A stretch of 64,000 bases of DNA from contig JAPNXP010000001.1 of the NCBI GenBank assembly GCA_028753945.1, forward strand, positions 1,426,001 through 1,490,000, read 5' to 3'. This DNA is from Hexactinellida sp. DTS-2022 (Eukaryota; Porifera; Hexactinellida). The first letter of the stretch is position 1; each line of letters starts with the position of its first letter. This document shows positions 33,107 through 63,370 of the stretch, one piece after another. The notes under the pieces are model-generated. The model did not search any database. It saw only the letters and a list, made by a program, of their open reading frames with translations, and was not told where the DNA came from. Both the position numbers and the translations under genes were made by a program.

Positions 33107-34610
33107 CGCTCTCTCTGATTGTCAACACCCAGCGGATCTCTTCCTGAAACACCAAAGTCACCAAACAAACGTTATTTCTATAATTACTTAGTTCCGTTTA
33201 GCTGTACAGTTCCGACTTGAATACAATCACGTATATATTATTAATTGAGTATTTATCTGAGTTCCTTTAAATAAATTAAGCTGCTTTACTTATTACCTAA
33301 GAAATATTATTGCGAGTTACGGAGAAAACACCCATGTGGCACAAACGTACACTAATTTCAATGCTGGGCTACTATGTTATATGTTATATGTTATATAATA
33401 GACTAGACAAAAATTAGTTCAATACCTCTTCATATTGAATTGGTAAAAGCATCTTTCTATAACTGGTAAGGTAGAGTTGACAGCTTTATTAATTCCAAAC
33501 ACCCTTAAACTTTCTGTATGATCCTCGAAAACAAAACCGATCTCATTTTTCAACTTATAAGCATGACAGATCTTATCAATCATCTCATAGTTCATCTTAA
33601 GTTCTGTATATACGCTTTTGACAAATTTAAGAGTTCGTTCGCTGATCTATATTCGAAACAAAAGTAAAGAATCAATAAACCAAATGACAAAGAATAATAT
33701 ACACTTAAATTGCTTATCCGGGCACTATTGTTCGGAGGGTGTTGTTACTGGGAATTTGCCCAGAACTCAGAAATTTGTTATTAAACTCAATTGTTGGTTA
33801 AATGAATACTACATAATTAGCCTGGCTTAACATTAAAAAGGGTGCCCGGTTGAGAAAGGTCCTGATATCGGAAGTTTCAGTGTACCAGTAGGAATTTTTA
33901 AATACAAGCAAACTCATTGCATGAAGTCAAGTATTCCCCGCAACGAATTCTCAATAATTCCATCAGAAAAAACATAATAATCCAATGTAGCATCGAATTT
34001 TTGTAATAAGCACTAACCTTGGAAATAACTTGATCCTCCATTTTATAGATAAGGGAGGGTTCAGCTGAAATAATTCATCTCAAATGAATCACCAAGGTAG
34101 AATATTCTACCTTCATTAATGTAACAATGCTCAAAATTTGTTCGAAATTTCTTCTCAGCGAATTTGAAAAGATCTGAACTCATCTTATAAAAGTTTTTCC
34201 TGTTAAGAAATAAACAATTAAGGGAGGAACAATTTCTATAAATCTAGTTGAACTATTCAGATATTAACTCACATTTTACAATGAAGTCCTCCCTGAATCT
34301 GATATAAAATAAGTCAAGGCTATGATGTGAGGAAATAAAAATATAGAATTTGAATTAAAGTTCATTTAGGTTTTATTCTTATATATATATATACGTATAT
34401 AGATACATAGGTAGCTTAGAAAATCCAAAATAGCATTTTTGCATCCATTTAACCAATAACCGAAGAAGCGAACCTAACGTTCGCCCCTTGGCAGGATTCC
34501 TAAACGACTCCTGCCACTGACATTTATAGCTTATGTGCAGAAGAAAAGAATGGTCCATTAGTCACTTAATGTGACTCATTTGCTGCTAAACATAGTTGAC
34601 TAAATAAGAT

Positions 34611-35288
34611 CAGTGGCGGCGGAATGAATTTTTTTTAGGGGGGCTGAAAATCGAAACTGAAAAATTATAGGTAATATTAGTTATTGTTGGTATATAATTA
34701 TACTAAGTTCTTCTTAATAGTAAGACATAAAGTGGAATTTACTACTTAAAGTGGAAATTAAATTAGGACAGCTTTCACAGGCAATAAACAGTATTTCTTG
34801 ATTTGATGTGTAAATACAAAATTTGCTTTTAGCCAGGTAAAGATTAAACAAGTATATCACAGTACTTGACCTATAATCCTATACAAGCCTGAACTTTAGG
34901 GGGGCTAAGCCCCCCTATAATTATCTTCAGGGGGGCTATAGCCACGGTTGCCGTGGGAATGGAATTTCCATTCCCATTCCCATCCCATTCCCATAGGAAT
35001 CCTGTGGGAATCCCGTAGGGGAGTATAATATACATACGTATACATAAAAACAATTTAATTACTAAAGCAGATTCGTATCAATAGTAAAGCCTATATTAAT
35101 TAAGGATGGCCTAATGAAACCATATTCGAATATCCCATGGGAATTCCCACAGGATTCCTATGGGGATCCCCACAGGGGAAAATCTGATTCCCATTCCCAT
35201 GGGTATGGGGATCCCCATGGGAATTCCCATACCCACGGCAACTCTGGAGCATATAGCCCCCGTAGCCCCCGTGGTTCCGCCGCCACTG
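34611..35288. mobile_element. Non-autonomous hAT element
   Basis: Termini CAGTGGCGGCGGAA and inverted TTCCGCCGCCACTG; perfect 8-bp target duplication AATAAGAT (34603-34610 and 35289-35296). 678 bp. GGGGGGCT stretches near both ends. Another element is inserted within it (34943-35246). Confidence 0.92.
34943..35246. repeat. Element nested in the hAT, with GGGAATTCCC-rich arms
   Basis: Inverted termini CACGGTTGCCGTGGGAAT and (inverted) CAGAGTTGCCGTGGGTAT. The arms are filled with ATTCCC/GGGAAT simple repeats. The target duplication is not clear, so the class (probably hAT-like) is uncertain. Confidence 0.65.
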
Positions 35289-35524
35289 AATAAGATTATA
35301 ATGATAATAATTTTATCAGTTACATAATTTCAAAAAATCTGCTGCTTTAAAGAATATAAAGATATCAATATTATTAAGAAAAAGACAAATTGTATACTAA
35401 ATTATGTAACAATGATAAAAATAATTTACAACTCCGATTATAAGCTAGAATTGCTATGTAGTTGTTGTACACTGAATTATGATCCAGGGATTGATTGTTA
35501 TCTCCAAATACTGAAAAACGATTG

Positions 35525-35600
35525 CAGTCAACATCTATTAATTCGAACATTCACTAAATTTATTTTTCCCTTGAGAGTTCGAATTAACGGACGTTGACTG
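35525..35600. repeat. 76-bp pogo-like MITE
   Basis: Begins CAGTCAACATCTATTAATTC and ends with inverted GAATTAACGGACGTTGACTG. TA follows on the right; the left flank is degenerate. Confidence 0.75.
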
Positions 35601-35769
35601 TATATCTACACTACGATCTGTGACATTCGTAATCCTTCTCCCCCCTCGAAAGCGTTACGTAACACGAAGGCCTCATACGCAGGTTAATTATATTACGGGA
35701 AATCATTTAGGAATTATAATAGCTGTCCGCTATCCTATGTACAAATGACCGTGTATAGAGTAACCTTTT

Positions 35770-36490
35770 TCAGATTCTACTTTACAGTATGTAGTGGCCC
35801 CCTAAGCAGTATATTTAAGCTGAACAACCTCGCTACGCGGGTTCTCACAACTTATTCTCGAGCCTTCGGACCTCGCGTGAATTTACAACAATTTTGATTC
35901 CTTAATTAGAATAGACAAATTTGTTATTTCAGAAAGAAATACTTTATACTAAATCATAATAATATATGCTCATGATCCTCGGTAAATTAATACATTAATT
36001 CATGCTAATAAAGTCATTGATACGAAATTTATTCCTAACTGACAAATATATCTTTTTCGGGTTTATGAGTAGCAAATCTGAAATCTAATTAATTAATTAA
36101 TCAAAAGTTTGGAAGGTGGAATGAAATTTGAAGTTTGAAAGGTTTTATTTTAACTATTTATGCGATTAATTGGACTATTGAAGTACTAACTTATAGGGTA
36201 AAATTTATTGGTCAAATGTATTGACCCAGAATTATTTGTATTTATTTTTTCAGCCAATTAAATTGCAGTCTCAGTTAGGCTCTCTATAATGCATACTTAA
36301 CAGCTGATAGTTTTGTCACCTTTTGAAAGGGAAGATATTAATATTTTTCTTAGATATTAGAACTTGTTCCTAGAAACAATATTTCCTACCCCTCTGCCAA
36401 ATTTCAAGTCTGTAGCTCTTACCAGTTCCTCAATCAATTCCGAACAAAAAAACAAACAAATCATTGTGATTTAATATATAAGATTTATCT
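35770..36490. repeat. Dispersed repeat, copy 1
   Basis: Shares several segments in the same order with 55610-56395: a TTCTCACAACTTATTCTCGAG-like stretch, TAATGCATACTTAACA, and a 3' part TGCCAAATTT...CCAGTTCCTCAATCAATTC followed by an A/C-rich tract and TTGTGATTTAATATATAAGA. Class unknown; boundaries approximate. Confidence 0.6.
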
Positions 36491-37149
36491 CACCACACAG
36501 GATCCAGATAATTTCCATGGGTTAGTCCTGAGATTGTTTCTGGAACCCTCTTCTTGGCTTTTGAACTTGTATTACATATTTAAATTATTATATTACTATA
36601 AATTTCACTAAAGATACAACTCACCATGTAATCAATAGTTTATAGTTGCACTCTACACGTGTTGTTAATTCCAGTTTTACAAAATTAATGTCTTTATCCA
36701 ATGTAGTGTATGCCCCAAGGCGTTTCAAACTACTAGTCTCCTTTCTATATTTTGTAAAATATGCATTTTTTATAAACAATATCTATCATTTATAATTATT
36801 AGTGAGCATAATTATCCGATATGATCGATCTGTTGACTATTATACTCCATGGAATCAGGAATTTCTATCTTTTTCATTGACACATTGCAATACATGTCAC
36901 CCCTCCAGAGACACCTGGAAATCCATTGGCTGGCAAATCGAGGGATTTAGAGCTTTTATATTTGTACATTATTATTCTTGAAGAGAATTACTCGAAAATG
37001 TATAGAAATTATAGACTTGTATCCTTTCGCAGTATCCCCATACTCTTAAGGAAATCACCAAATTCGGGGATGTAGGCTATAAAATCCAAGTAAGTTGTTG
37101 AAGGGATTTGTAAGTACGATTTCCATCACGACAAACAATATTTAGATAA

Positions 37150-37509
37150 GGCCATATAAAATAAATAACTTGTTTATCATCCCCGTCCGTCCCTATATTT
37201 ACCCCCCGTCCGGATCTATTTTTATTATTATTTTATGAACATAATCGTACAGATATTAACTATAAACTTGTGTAAAGTACACCTAATTTAGCAATTTTTT
37301 ATTAGTCTTGTATTTAGAACATTACTTTCATTATTTTGGCATTGTCATGTGATTTTATAATTTAATTTAATTATTTATATTTATTGTTTGGCATAGGGTA
37401 ATGTTTTTTGCATATTAACGAAAATAAAAAACAAAAATAAAATCCCGTCCGCCGTCCGTATTTTCTGAAAAAATCCGGATGATAAACAAGTTATTTATTT
37501 TATATGGCC
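37150..37509. repeat. PIF/Harbinger-like MITE
   Basis: Perfect inverted repeats of about 33 bp, GGCCATATAAAATAAATAAC at the outer edge, extending to GTTTATCATCC. TAA flanks both ends, fitting the 3-bp target site of PIF/Harbinger. 360 bp, non-coding. Confidence 0.8.
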
Positions 37510-38950
37510 TAAGTTTAGTCAGAGGATATATTTCAAACTACGTATTACGTATCGTCTTTTAGCAGGTTGAATGACATCAATACTCTACCTGGCCTGGTAC
37601 ACGAAGTTGCCACCAATATACTACACAGTGCAACATTAGTTGGAGCAAAGTAGATATACCCAAATAATTAGACAATTAAATACGCTTTTAAACAAAATTG
37701 TGCCGACCAATTGTCTAGGTGAATTACTACATTCGCTTATGGATATTTTAAGTCTTAATATCTACAAACTATCCAGAAGATTTAGGTTATAAATTTTATG
37801 TGTATTTATTTTTGAACGTTGTACTATACTGTACATGCATGTACTAGATCTACACATAAACCAGTATTTACTAAAAGTCCGTCAATATCGGTATCAGCCT
37901 CAAGAGCATCTTATTCTGGGTCATTGTTTGTTGGTTGACAGGTGAACTTGATCTAACGCACTGTTTGAAATATATTTTTCAAAGTTCAACTTTGAAATAA
38001 ATATCCACAATGTCCATGGATATGACCAAAACCTCGACAGCAAGCCTGCCGCATCCTCACATAGACTTAGTGTGAAACTGAAACAATATAAGATAATGTT
38101 GCCATTATCACTTGGCCTTAGGAATACTGAAAACTAGCAGAGAAAGATAATCCCAAGACGTGATGAAATTGCTTTTGATCTTGATGAAATTGCTTTTGAT
38201 ATTTTTGTATTGGCTATTTAATTTCACACCTAACACGATCTGTGGTATGAACTATGAGGATGTTATGAATCAACTTGATTGCTTTAATTGACTTACCATC
38301 ACACCACATTTCAGCTTTGGCATAGCTATGTATATATCCCTCGCTATTCAAAGAATCACCAGTAACATCAGCATGTTTTCACAAAGCCTCAATTAAAGTT
38401 CCTGCACTCATCAAACAAGACCTTTCTAATTGTCACGGATGAAGAAAGGGTAGCTTAAATTCAATTGAAAGCATCTTCACAATGCAAATCAGTTACATTG
38501 ATTGAATCAGATTTTCCGAAGTGCTTGCTATGGTGAAAGAAAGCGCATCAGGTTATAGAGTATTCTGCCAATATCTCTGGATTACCAGGGCTCTTGGCAT
38601 ATATTCAGTTCTTATATCTGGGAACCTAATCAGGTTCCCAGACATAGGAATTGGCTAATGTGGGAACTTCAATATCGAAACTGGCGAGTTCATTCAAGTC
38701 TTCGCAGTGGTGATGCTAACTATTGGCTTAGGGCCATTCAAACGGTACATAACGCTTCTAAGGGGAGGGGTCCACCAAAGTGTGTCAGACCATCTTTTGC
38801 AAATGGTGCAAAAAGCGTAACATAGGGATCGGCGGGGGTCTAGTTTTGCTGGAATTTTTCTTTAAGTAACATTTGACCGGCTTCTAATATTATATAACTT
38901 ACGCAAGGGGTGAAATGTCAAATTTCAAGTCTCTTGTTTGCACAACAAAC

Positions 38951-39097
38951 CAGTGTATTATACAGCCATCTGTAAATACGCTCCTAATCCTGGTCTGATC
39001 CAATTTTAATACGCCTAAATCACAAATAAATGTTACGGTATAGGAGAGGATTCCAAATTTTCGCGCTCCTAGCCTCCTAAATTCAAATTTCTAAAAT
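38951..39097 (+). repeat. Dispersed repeat, copy next to PPP1R42
   Basis: Begins CAGTGTATTATACAGCCA and includes CTAATCCTGGTCTGAT and GGAGAGGATT...TTCGCGCTCCTA. An inverted copy lies in BRSK intron 8 at 50011-50157. This copy ends about 115 bp before the PPP1R42 ATG. Confidence 0.75.
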
Positions 39098-39211
39098 TTT
39101 TATTTTCCGAAACCTACCTCCCAGGCTCCCAATCCGTAACTTACTTAGGCACAACATTTCTAGTCTGTATATACACTTATCTCTGCTAAGTTTGTGGTTC
39201 CCTTCTAAGCA

Positions 39212-40114
39212 ATGACTTCTCGTCTGACTCCCGAATTCCTGGCGCGCCGCACGAACCGCTGGAACCGCAGGAGGGGGGAAACCCCCCAGGAGTACCTGAG
39301 TCGAGTTACGCACCTGTTCCTCTCTGAGCTCAGCCTCAGCGACCTCAGAGGAATCGAGCTGTGCGAGCGGCTGTCCGTCCTATACCTCTACGGTAATTCT
39401 ATCAGCAAGATACACAACCTGGAGTTTGCTGTCGGGCTGACTCACCTCTACCTGCAGAATAACTCCATAACTCGCCTGGAGGGACTCTCCTCTCTGCGGA
39501 GCCTGGCCAAGCTGTACTTGGGAGGCAACCTGATCACCGTGGTGGAGGGGCTGGAGGGACTCCCGAGTCTTAGGGAACTGCATTTGGAGAATCAGAGATT
39601 GGAGCTGGGAGAGAAGCTGCTCTTCGATCCGTTGTCTCTCCACGCGTTATCCCATTCCCTCTGTCTGCTTAACATAAGCGGCAATGGCATTGATACGGTC
39701 CAGGAGCTGTCTGTTCTGCACTGTCTCGAGACGCTCTCCTGCGCTAGCAATAAGGTCAGCGACCTACTAGAGCTCGCCAACTTCTTATCTCGAATGACGA
39801 TGTTAACTAACCTGGATTTGCGGCATAACCCGGTGTGCACTCGTCAGCACTACCGCGAGAACGCCATTACGCACAGCTCGCTGCGGCAGTTGGACCGCAG
39901 GGAGATCCGAGAGCACACGCGGCAGTTCCTGCACAGACTGCACTCAGCGAGAGAGCTGAGAAAGAAGCAAACTGGTGCGCCTAAGATAAGTACGGTACAG
40001 AATAGAAAAGTATCCAAATCAACAATAACACCATTCCTTTCTCTGCACCCTAGTTACCGCTTGTACAGTAATAATCCATCGGATACTAATGAATTGAATG
40101 ATAATGATGACTGA
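39212..40114 (+). CDS. PPP1R42: PPP1R42 (LRRC67), leucine-rich PP1 regulator
   Basis: Intronless, 300 residues against about 310-360 in vertebrates. The family protein binds protein phosphatase 1 and is found at the centrosome, basal body and manchette, with roles in cilia and sperm. The N-terminus (RLTPEFLARRTNRWNRRRGE) is followed by SDS22-type leucine-rich repeats from about 30 to 210. Family signature segments are LSVLYLYGNSISKI, LTHLYLQNNSITRLEGL, LAKLYLGGNLI, and LHLENQRLELGEKLLFDPLS. After the repeats comes the cap with NLDLRHNPVC and LRQLDRREI, then a basic disordered tail. TATATA at 39168-39173, 39-44 bp upstream of the ATG, may be the TATA box; AATAAA at 40291-40296 may be the polyadenylation signal. 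Confidence 0.95.
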   Translation: MTSRLTPEFLARRTNRWNRRRGETPQEYLSRVTHLFLSELSLSDLRGIELCERLSVLYLYGNSISKIHNLEFAVGLTHLYLQNNSITRLEGLSSLRSLAKLYLGGNLITVVEGLEGLPSLRELHLENQRLELGEKLLFDPLSLHALSHSLCLLNISGNGIDTVQELSVLHCLETLSCASNKVSDLLELANFLSRMTMLTNLDLRHNPVCTRQHYRENAITHSSLRQLDRREIREHTRQFLHRLHSARELRKKQTGAPKISTVQNRKVSKSTITPFLSLHPSYRLYSNNPSDTNELNDNDD

Positions 40115-41768
40115 TTTATAATATTTGATATTTTGATATTCTATTTGTATTTGTATTTATATGTTTTACATTAATATTTGATTATTTCTTAACTTATGTA
40201 TGATTGGGTTACAAGGTGGTCTTATTTACTGGTAGGTAGTTGCATTTCTTCGTTTGAGATGCTTAAACTCATTTTATGCTACTTCCTCGAAATAAAGTGC
40301 AAATGCACTGAAACTTCCCTAGAACGAAGTTACAAACAAATTGATATAACCAAATAGTTGTTCAACCAAATACTAATAAGCGTTTCAAGTACTACACGGA
40401 TAAATGAAAGTTTCCTTAGGATTCGTTTGGAATAATTGCTACATATTCAGAACAATCAAAGATGAATACATATTAAACTAAATACATTTTGTTTATAAAA
40501 TATTTCCGATTCTCAACCAAATACCCGAATATTGAACTATTCTTGAGATAGTAATTGGTCCAACTGAATATTGAACTATTCGATTGCAACCTTGAAGTCT
40601 AAAACCAATTGAAATCCCTAAAGGGGATATCATTCCAAATTCCAATCTATAATTTAATAGATATCTTATAATTATAATACACTTAGGAAGTGATCCATGG
40701 TCATAAAACTTTAATTAACCTCAGGGTGACTGATTAGTACATAGAATCGTCCTGTTTGATTGGAATTTGGAATAAGCTGCCTGAAACAGATCTTTTCTTT
40801 AACTAAGTGGGACAACTCTATTCTAGGCCAGATCTTAGATAGCAACTTTCAAGGATTTATACACAGACGCATACATTACCTCACTTAGCTAACCTTCAGT
40901 TGTATTACGGTTTACTTACCTCTATTACTATAACCAGGATATTCTATCCATGACGGTTTACTTACCGTCTTTGTTATGGCTTCTCCCTTTATACTTCTTA
41001 TTACACAATACACATATTAGGATTCACATCTCAAATTCTAATTGGGAAAAGTCTATCGCCCAAAATATCCATGCTAATATGGAAATTATCTAATGCTATA
41101 TTGATGCAATAACAAAATATGATACGTAGTATAATTGGATTTACACGATAAGGAAACCACTTGGATAGAGAGAGTTCCTGGTTATAGCAATAGAAGGTAA
41201 GTAAACCGTCATATTAAACAGAAATACGTAAACAACTAAAGTTTTAACTGATAATCCATAGTTCGAAGTCATCCTGAATAGTAGGGGAATAACTGAGCTC
41301 CAATTAGTTGAATTATCCTCAGTGCTCATTATAGATTTTACTGTTTCTTTATATATAAATTGCTATCTAAATTGCAGTATTTATTCGAGTTTAGAGAACA
41401 ATGGAGACTATAAGTTAAATCTATTATGCAACCAGTTACCAGTGGGGTTTTCACATCTAAACAATCTTATATTGAATACAAACATTATAATTGTGTAATC
41501 CAATGATTTCTAAGAGTCTATTCTTCACTACTATAAATTCTCCTATCAGCCTTTCTTTTGAATGAAACCTATTATCTAACCCACTGCCTCGTACGCATTG
41601 TTTTAACTTCACAAATATTGTTTGTAACTTGACAGCCCATATCATTCGGCTCTCCATTATACCTTATAACAAATATAATGTATGTATTATAATGTATTAT
41701 CTTTTCATATCTAGCGTATGCACATACTGAACACCAGATAATATTATCCAAGAAACAGAACGGCTACA
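40115..41768. other. Intergenic between PPP1R42 and BRSK
   Basis: No gene seen. Contains the inverted-repeat element at 40907-41210. The BRSK promoter must lie at its right end; no clear TATA box is present there. Confidence 0.5.
40907..41210. repeat. Inverted-repeat element with ACGGTTTACTTACC arms
   Basis: Left arm 40907-40950 (ACGGTTTACTTACCTCTATT, then ACTATAACCAGG) is matched in inverted orientation by 41162-41210. A second direct copy of TGACGGTTTACTTACC begins at 40951. About 300 bp overall; probably a MITE, class uncertain. Confidence 0.65.
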
Positions 41769-59639
<17,871 letters not shown>

Positions 59640-60174
59640 ACTTGTACCAATTTTATTTAGTGTATTAATTAACTGTCTGGAGCATGGAGCCTTTAGGCGA
59701 ATAATCAACCCTAGCTATTCATGAACATGTGTAAATGTTTTTATTCTTGCCTAGTTAAGATTAATATGTTACTTGTCAACCGTGCTGTTCATTAAAGTAT
59801 GGAGTGGTGGATTGAATCTAAGTGTTATGTATATTGCATACCGAATGACTTTGTACTTTACTACTCTTTATCGCACTTTCTCTACTAACTATTAACTGGG
59901 TTTGTTGACCTTTTATCTCTTATTCACTCGCTTTAAACCCTTATTATATTTTCATATTGTGATTATTGTCTGGATAGAGGAATAACCTTACTTGCTAAGT
60001 GCTTGCGCCCCTGGGAGCTTCCGATATATGCATGCAGTAAGTAGTAACCAATCGGATCCATAGTAGATACTGCATACTGATATTACTGAGGCATCACAAT
60101 TTACCAAACTCCTTTCAATCTACTTGCAAAGGAAATAAATTGCTCTCAGCGCATCGAAAGAACAAAAACAAAAG
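59640..60174. other. Intergenic, 3' flank of BRSK
   Basis: No gene recognised. An ATTAAA near 59791 may serve BRSK polyadenylation. Confidence 0.5.
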
Positions 60175-60522
60175 CAGGGTTGATAAAAATCATGATTTTT
60201 AAAAAAAAATCAAAAAAATCCGATTTTTTTGATTTAAATCAGAGTTTTGATTTTAATTGTTTTTTTTGCAATCTATAGTATAACACTGGCGTATATTATT
60301 TGGCTAATAGATTAATTACATTGATAATGACTCATTATCATTGTAATTTGACTCATTATCAATGTATTTCTTTTCTTTTCGCAAAAAACAATAGACATAA
60401 AAATCTGATTTAAATAAAAAAAGTAGGATTTTTTTTATTTAAATCAGATTTTTGATTAAATCTTGATTTCTATTAATAAAAATCATTGATTTAAATCACT
60501 TGATTTAAATCAAACAACCCTG
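60175..60522. repeat. hAT MITE rich in GATTTAAATC words
   Basis: Termini CAGGGTTGATAAAAATCATG and inverted AAACAACCCTG, perfect 8-bp duplication AACAAAAG (60167-60174, 60523-60530). The interior is built of ATTTAAATC and AAATC words on both strands. 348 bp. Confidence 0.92.
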
Positions 60523-60699
60523 AACAAAAGTATTTGTAATTTAATTAATTTTAATTAATTAAAAGCACAGGTTTCTATAAAATTCGTGACCGAGAGAGCC
60601 GACAGAAAGTATATATTTCTCTTTGATCTGTACTTGTATAATTCTATAAACTTAGGATAGACATGTAATGCAGGGAATCCGTCTGTGCATTCAACAACA

Positions 60700-61692
60700 A
60701 TGAAAAAGTTAGGTTCTAATCCTCGAGGGACTAAGAAGGGAAACTTCTTCCCTGCGAGGGATAGCAATGCTAATAAGGGAGCTGACCAGGATCTCCAATT
60801 AGCTCTCGCTCTTTCTATCTCTCTGCTGCCAACGGAGGCGGGGGGCGCTCAGAGCCAGGTGTCCGAAGAGCCTGTCGGAGGAAAGGCGAAGAGAAAGCGA
60901 GTACACCTCGACAAGACTGAAGTCCCAACTCTCCTTGTTACAACTGACAAGGAGTATTCAGCTGCAGTCATGCGCAGAGCACATAATATCTTGGACGTCT
61001 CTTCTTCAGATATAACAAATCCAGAGCCCCCAACTACTGATGTTCTTGAAAACCAGTCACTCTGGACATTAGCTTCTCTCTCAGATGTAGCAGACTGTGA
61101 AGAGTTTCTGGTTGATAAACTGACGCAGGTGGAAACACCTGTATCGCCTATAAATACACCTGCGTCAGAAACAGAATCATTCACTCTCGTCTATAACAGA
61201 GAACTTCCTTTCTTATCATCTAACTTCTCACGCTATCTGTTCAGTCCATTCCTTAGCGACACAGTTCTAGTCACCAAAGACTCGTACAAAATCCCTTCTC
61301 ACCTGTTTATTTTAGCTGCTCACTCTTCGCTAATAAGGGAGCTGATTGCAGAGCGATACAACATGCGGCGAATACTGATGTCCGGGCACGAGATTCAGGC
61401 AGTCATCCCTCTATTAGAATTTATGTATTTGGGAAAGTTTGAATTTGATAGTAACTATCTTGAGCTGGTTAGGAAACTTGCTTGCATTCTACAGATGAAT
61501 TTATTTCTCGAGTGTTTGGTAGAACATGAAAGGATCGAGAAATCTATTAGAGAGAGAGGAAAAACTGTTGAATCACAAAGTGAGATTAGCGTATCTAGTC
61601 AAGACCTGATAAATAGTCAATCTATAATGTCTCAGAATTCTTCGCCGAATTTGTTTTTGAAAGCAACGAAGGATAATTGCATTCCTAATTAA
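60700..61692 (+). CDS. BTB-domain protein with UIM-like motif
   Basis: Intronless, 330 residues. The first ATG in frame is at 60700; the frame extends 15 bp further upstream only through a GTG. A ubiquitin-interacting-motif-like helix (29-43, DQDLQLALALSISL) closely resembles the UIM of HRS. A basic stretch KAKRKR (62-67) may be a nuclear signal. Residues 100-180 are acidic and disordered. A BTB/POZ domain lies at about 184-275 (FLSDTVLVTKDSYKIPSHLF, LLEFMYLGKFEFD). A Ser-rich tail follows. Plausible roles are a cullin-3 adaptor or a ubiquitin-linked nuclear scaffold. A short SLX4-like protein is another possibility, since SLX4 also has a BTB domain and ubiquitin-binding modules, but I cannot confirm this by eye. 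Confidence 0.75.
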   Translation: MKKLGSNPRGTKKGNFFPARDSNANKGADQDLQLALALSISLLPTEAGGAQSQVSEEPVGGKAKRKRVHLDKTEVPTLLVTTDKEYSAAVMRRAHNILDVSSSDITNPEPPTTDVLENQSLWTLASLSDVADCEEFLVDKLTQVETPVSPINTPASETESFTLVYNRELPFLSSNFSRYLFSPFLSDTVLVTKDSYKIPSHLFILAAHSSLIRELIAERYNMRRILMSGHEIQAVIPLLEFMYLGKFEFDSNYLELVRKLACILQMNLFLECLVEHERIEKSIRERGKTVESQSEISVSSQDLINSQSIMSQNSSPNLFLKATKDNCIPN

Positions 61693-63370
61693 TGCAAACC
61701 ATTCTTTTTCCAATTTATTTGGCTTTTAAATTTGGATGTGTGTCACTTGTTTTCGAGTTTTAAAAATCGATGCAATTATTCATTTGCTTATTTAAGATAA
61801 TTTCAATTTAATATTCCACAATAATATATACGTTTTCGTATGTCTAAAATGACGAATTATATTACATCTGGCAACTCTAGCAGTTGCCCACTTCTTGGAT
61901 GAAACCAGAGTATTTTATAAGGATTAAAAAAAAGTTTTTTAATGTTTTCGTGGAATAAAAAAATGGATTTTGGGTAGAAATGGAATCTTGAAATGGATAT
62001 CAGACGATAAAAACTCACTATTCAAGGGAGTAAAAAAATGAAAATAGGAATAAAAAAATGGGCCAGGAATAAAAAAATGGGCTTATAATATACCCTGGAT
62101 GAAACCCTGGTGGAGTCAAGATAATAGTAAGATAATAATTTGTATAATTAACATTAAACCAACAACTAAACAAGTGAATTCTGTTTATGTACTAATTATG
62201 CATTGATATAGTATACGTACTGTAATTAATTCGCAATTAATACATAAACACAATTGGCCCAAAGATCTTGTTAAACACTTCATGGAGTCAAGATGGAGGA
62301 CTTCCTTTATAATAAAAGAATTGCTTAGATAAATATACAAGAAAGGTACCATTTGGAAATACATTCTTATGTTTAATATTGACACGCCAGTGTCTGTTAA
62401 AGTCGACAATCGTTATCAGGAGTTAATCAGGGGCTTGAAGAGACACTTCTTCTGTGTATGAACTGAAGATAACCGATATTAACAGGTATTGGGGTTCTCG
62501 ACAGAGAACAGAAGCCAATATTTCAAAATACAAATAACAATAATTCAAAAAGCGAAATAGTTTTGGAATTAATGAAAACACAGATGAAATGAATCAACTT
62601 GCTGTCTCTAATCCCTGTAAATGTATCGCTATTTGCGGTTCTGTTGAAAAGATAAGGTTTACATGATGCACATCAACACGCTAAGACGATTTGATTATTT
62701 ACTTGATAAACTTAAGTATTGAGAATGGATCAACAGGATTTCTCCCGAATCGGCTAACTCTCTAATCCCCATACAGATGTACGTGAGTGCTTGGAAAGAA
62801 TTGGATTAATTCGCGTCGGAGGGACATGTCCCTCTGATTAAGAAACAAGAATACCCAGTCATTGCCTAGGTCTGCAATGAGGGAATCTATAACTGCCCAC
62901 TTGCTAAACAACACTACTGTACACTACTGCAGTGTCTGCTATGCGATACATTTACACTCCAAACAAATATTCAAGCTGTTATTCAGGTTCCTGCTTGGAT
63001 CCTATTTGATTGCTATTCTCTCAAACATGTACAATACATGGCACCACAACCAATTCAGAATACAGTCAACTCCGCTTAATAGAGCCACCTGTTAATAGAT
63101 TTATCCAATTTATGGTCCAATTTATCCAATTTATGGCTCCTTCTGGATAGGGCTCGTTCTTGTTATGGAATCCTGTGTTGTATGTGCCTCGAGGCAGTGG
63201 TCCCAACCATGCTTTCATTCAGACAAATATTTCTGCTCGCCTGGATTAAGTTTGATCTCGCTCACACGCGCATAAAATACTAAATTTGTATAACCTCACA
63301 TAGGTTCTGCTCTTCTGTGATAAAGATAGCCGCATCTTAAGTTAAATTGAAAACATTTAAGTAGACACGT
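61693..63370. other. Intergenic, simple repeats and a half MITE
   Basis: No gene seen. Four copies of an AATAAAAAAATGG-like word lie between about 61955 and 62080. A pogo-type left end, CAGTCAACTCCGCTTAATAG, begins at about 63064 but no clear right end was found. Confidence 0.45.

Larger units (their letters stand above)
30831..39211. other. 8.4 kb gene desert filled with repeats
   Basis: No convincing gene on either strand. It holds MITEs, two hAT elements one inside the other, a PIF/Harbinger-like element and dispersed repeats, all listed separately. Between about 38030 and 38560 the minus strand shows short coding-like stretches (e.g. GYIHSYAKAEMWCDG) broken by stops, perhaps a dead transposon gene. 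Fragments of pogo-type termini also occur near 31285-31352 and 33840-33885. Confidence 0.5.

Noticed and set aside
60685..60699. Upstream extension of the BTB protein
   Set aside because: It starts with GTG; the first ATG is at 60700.
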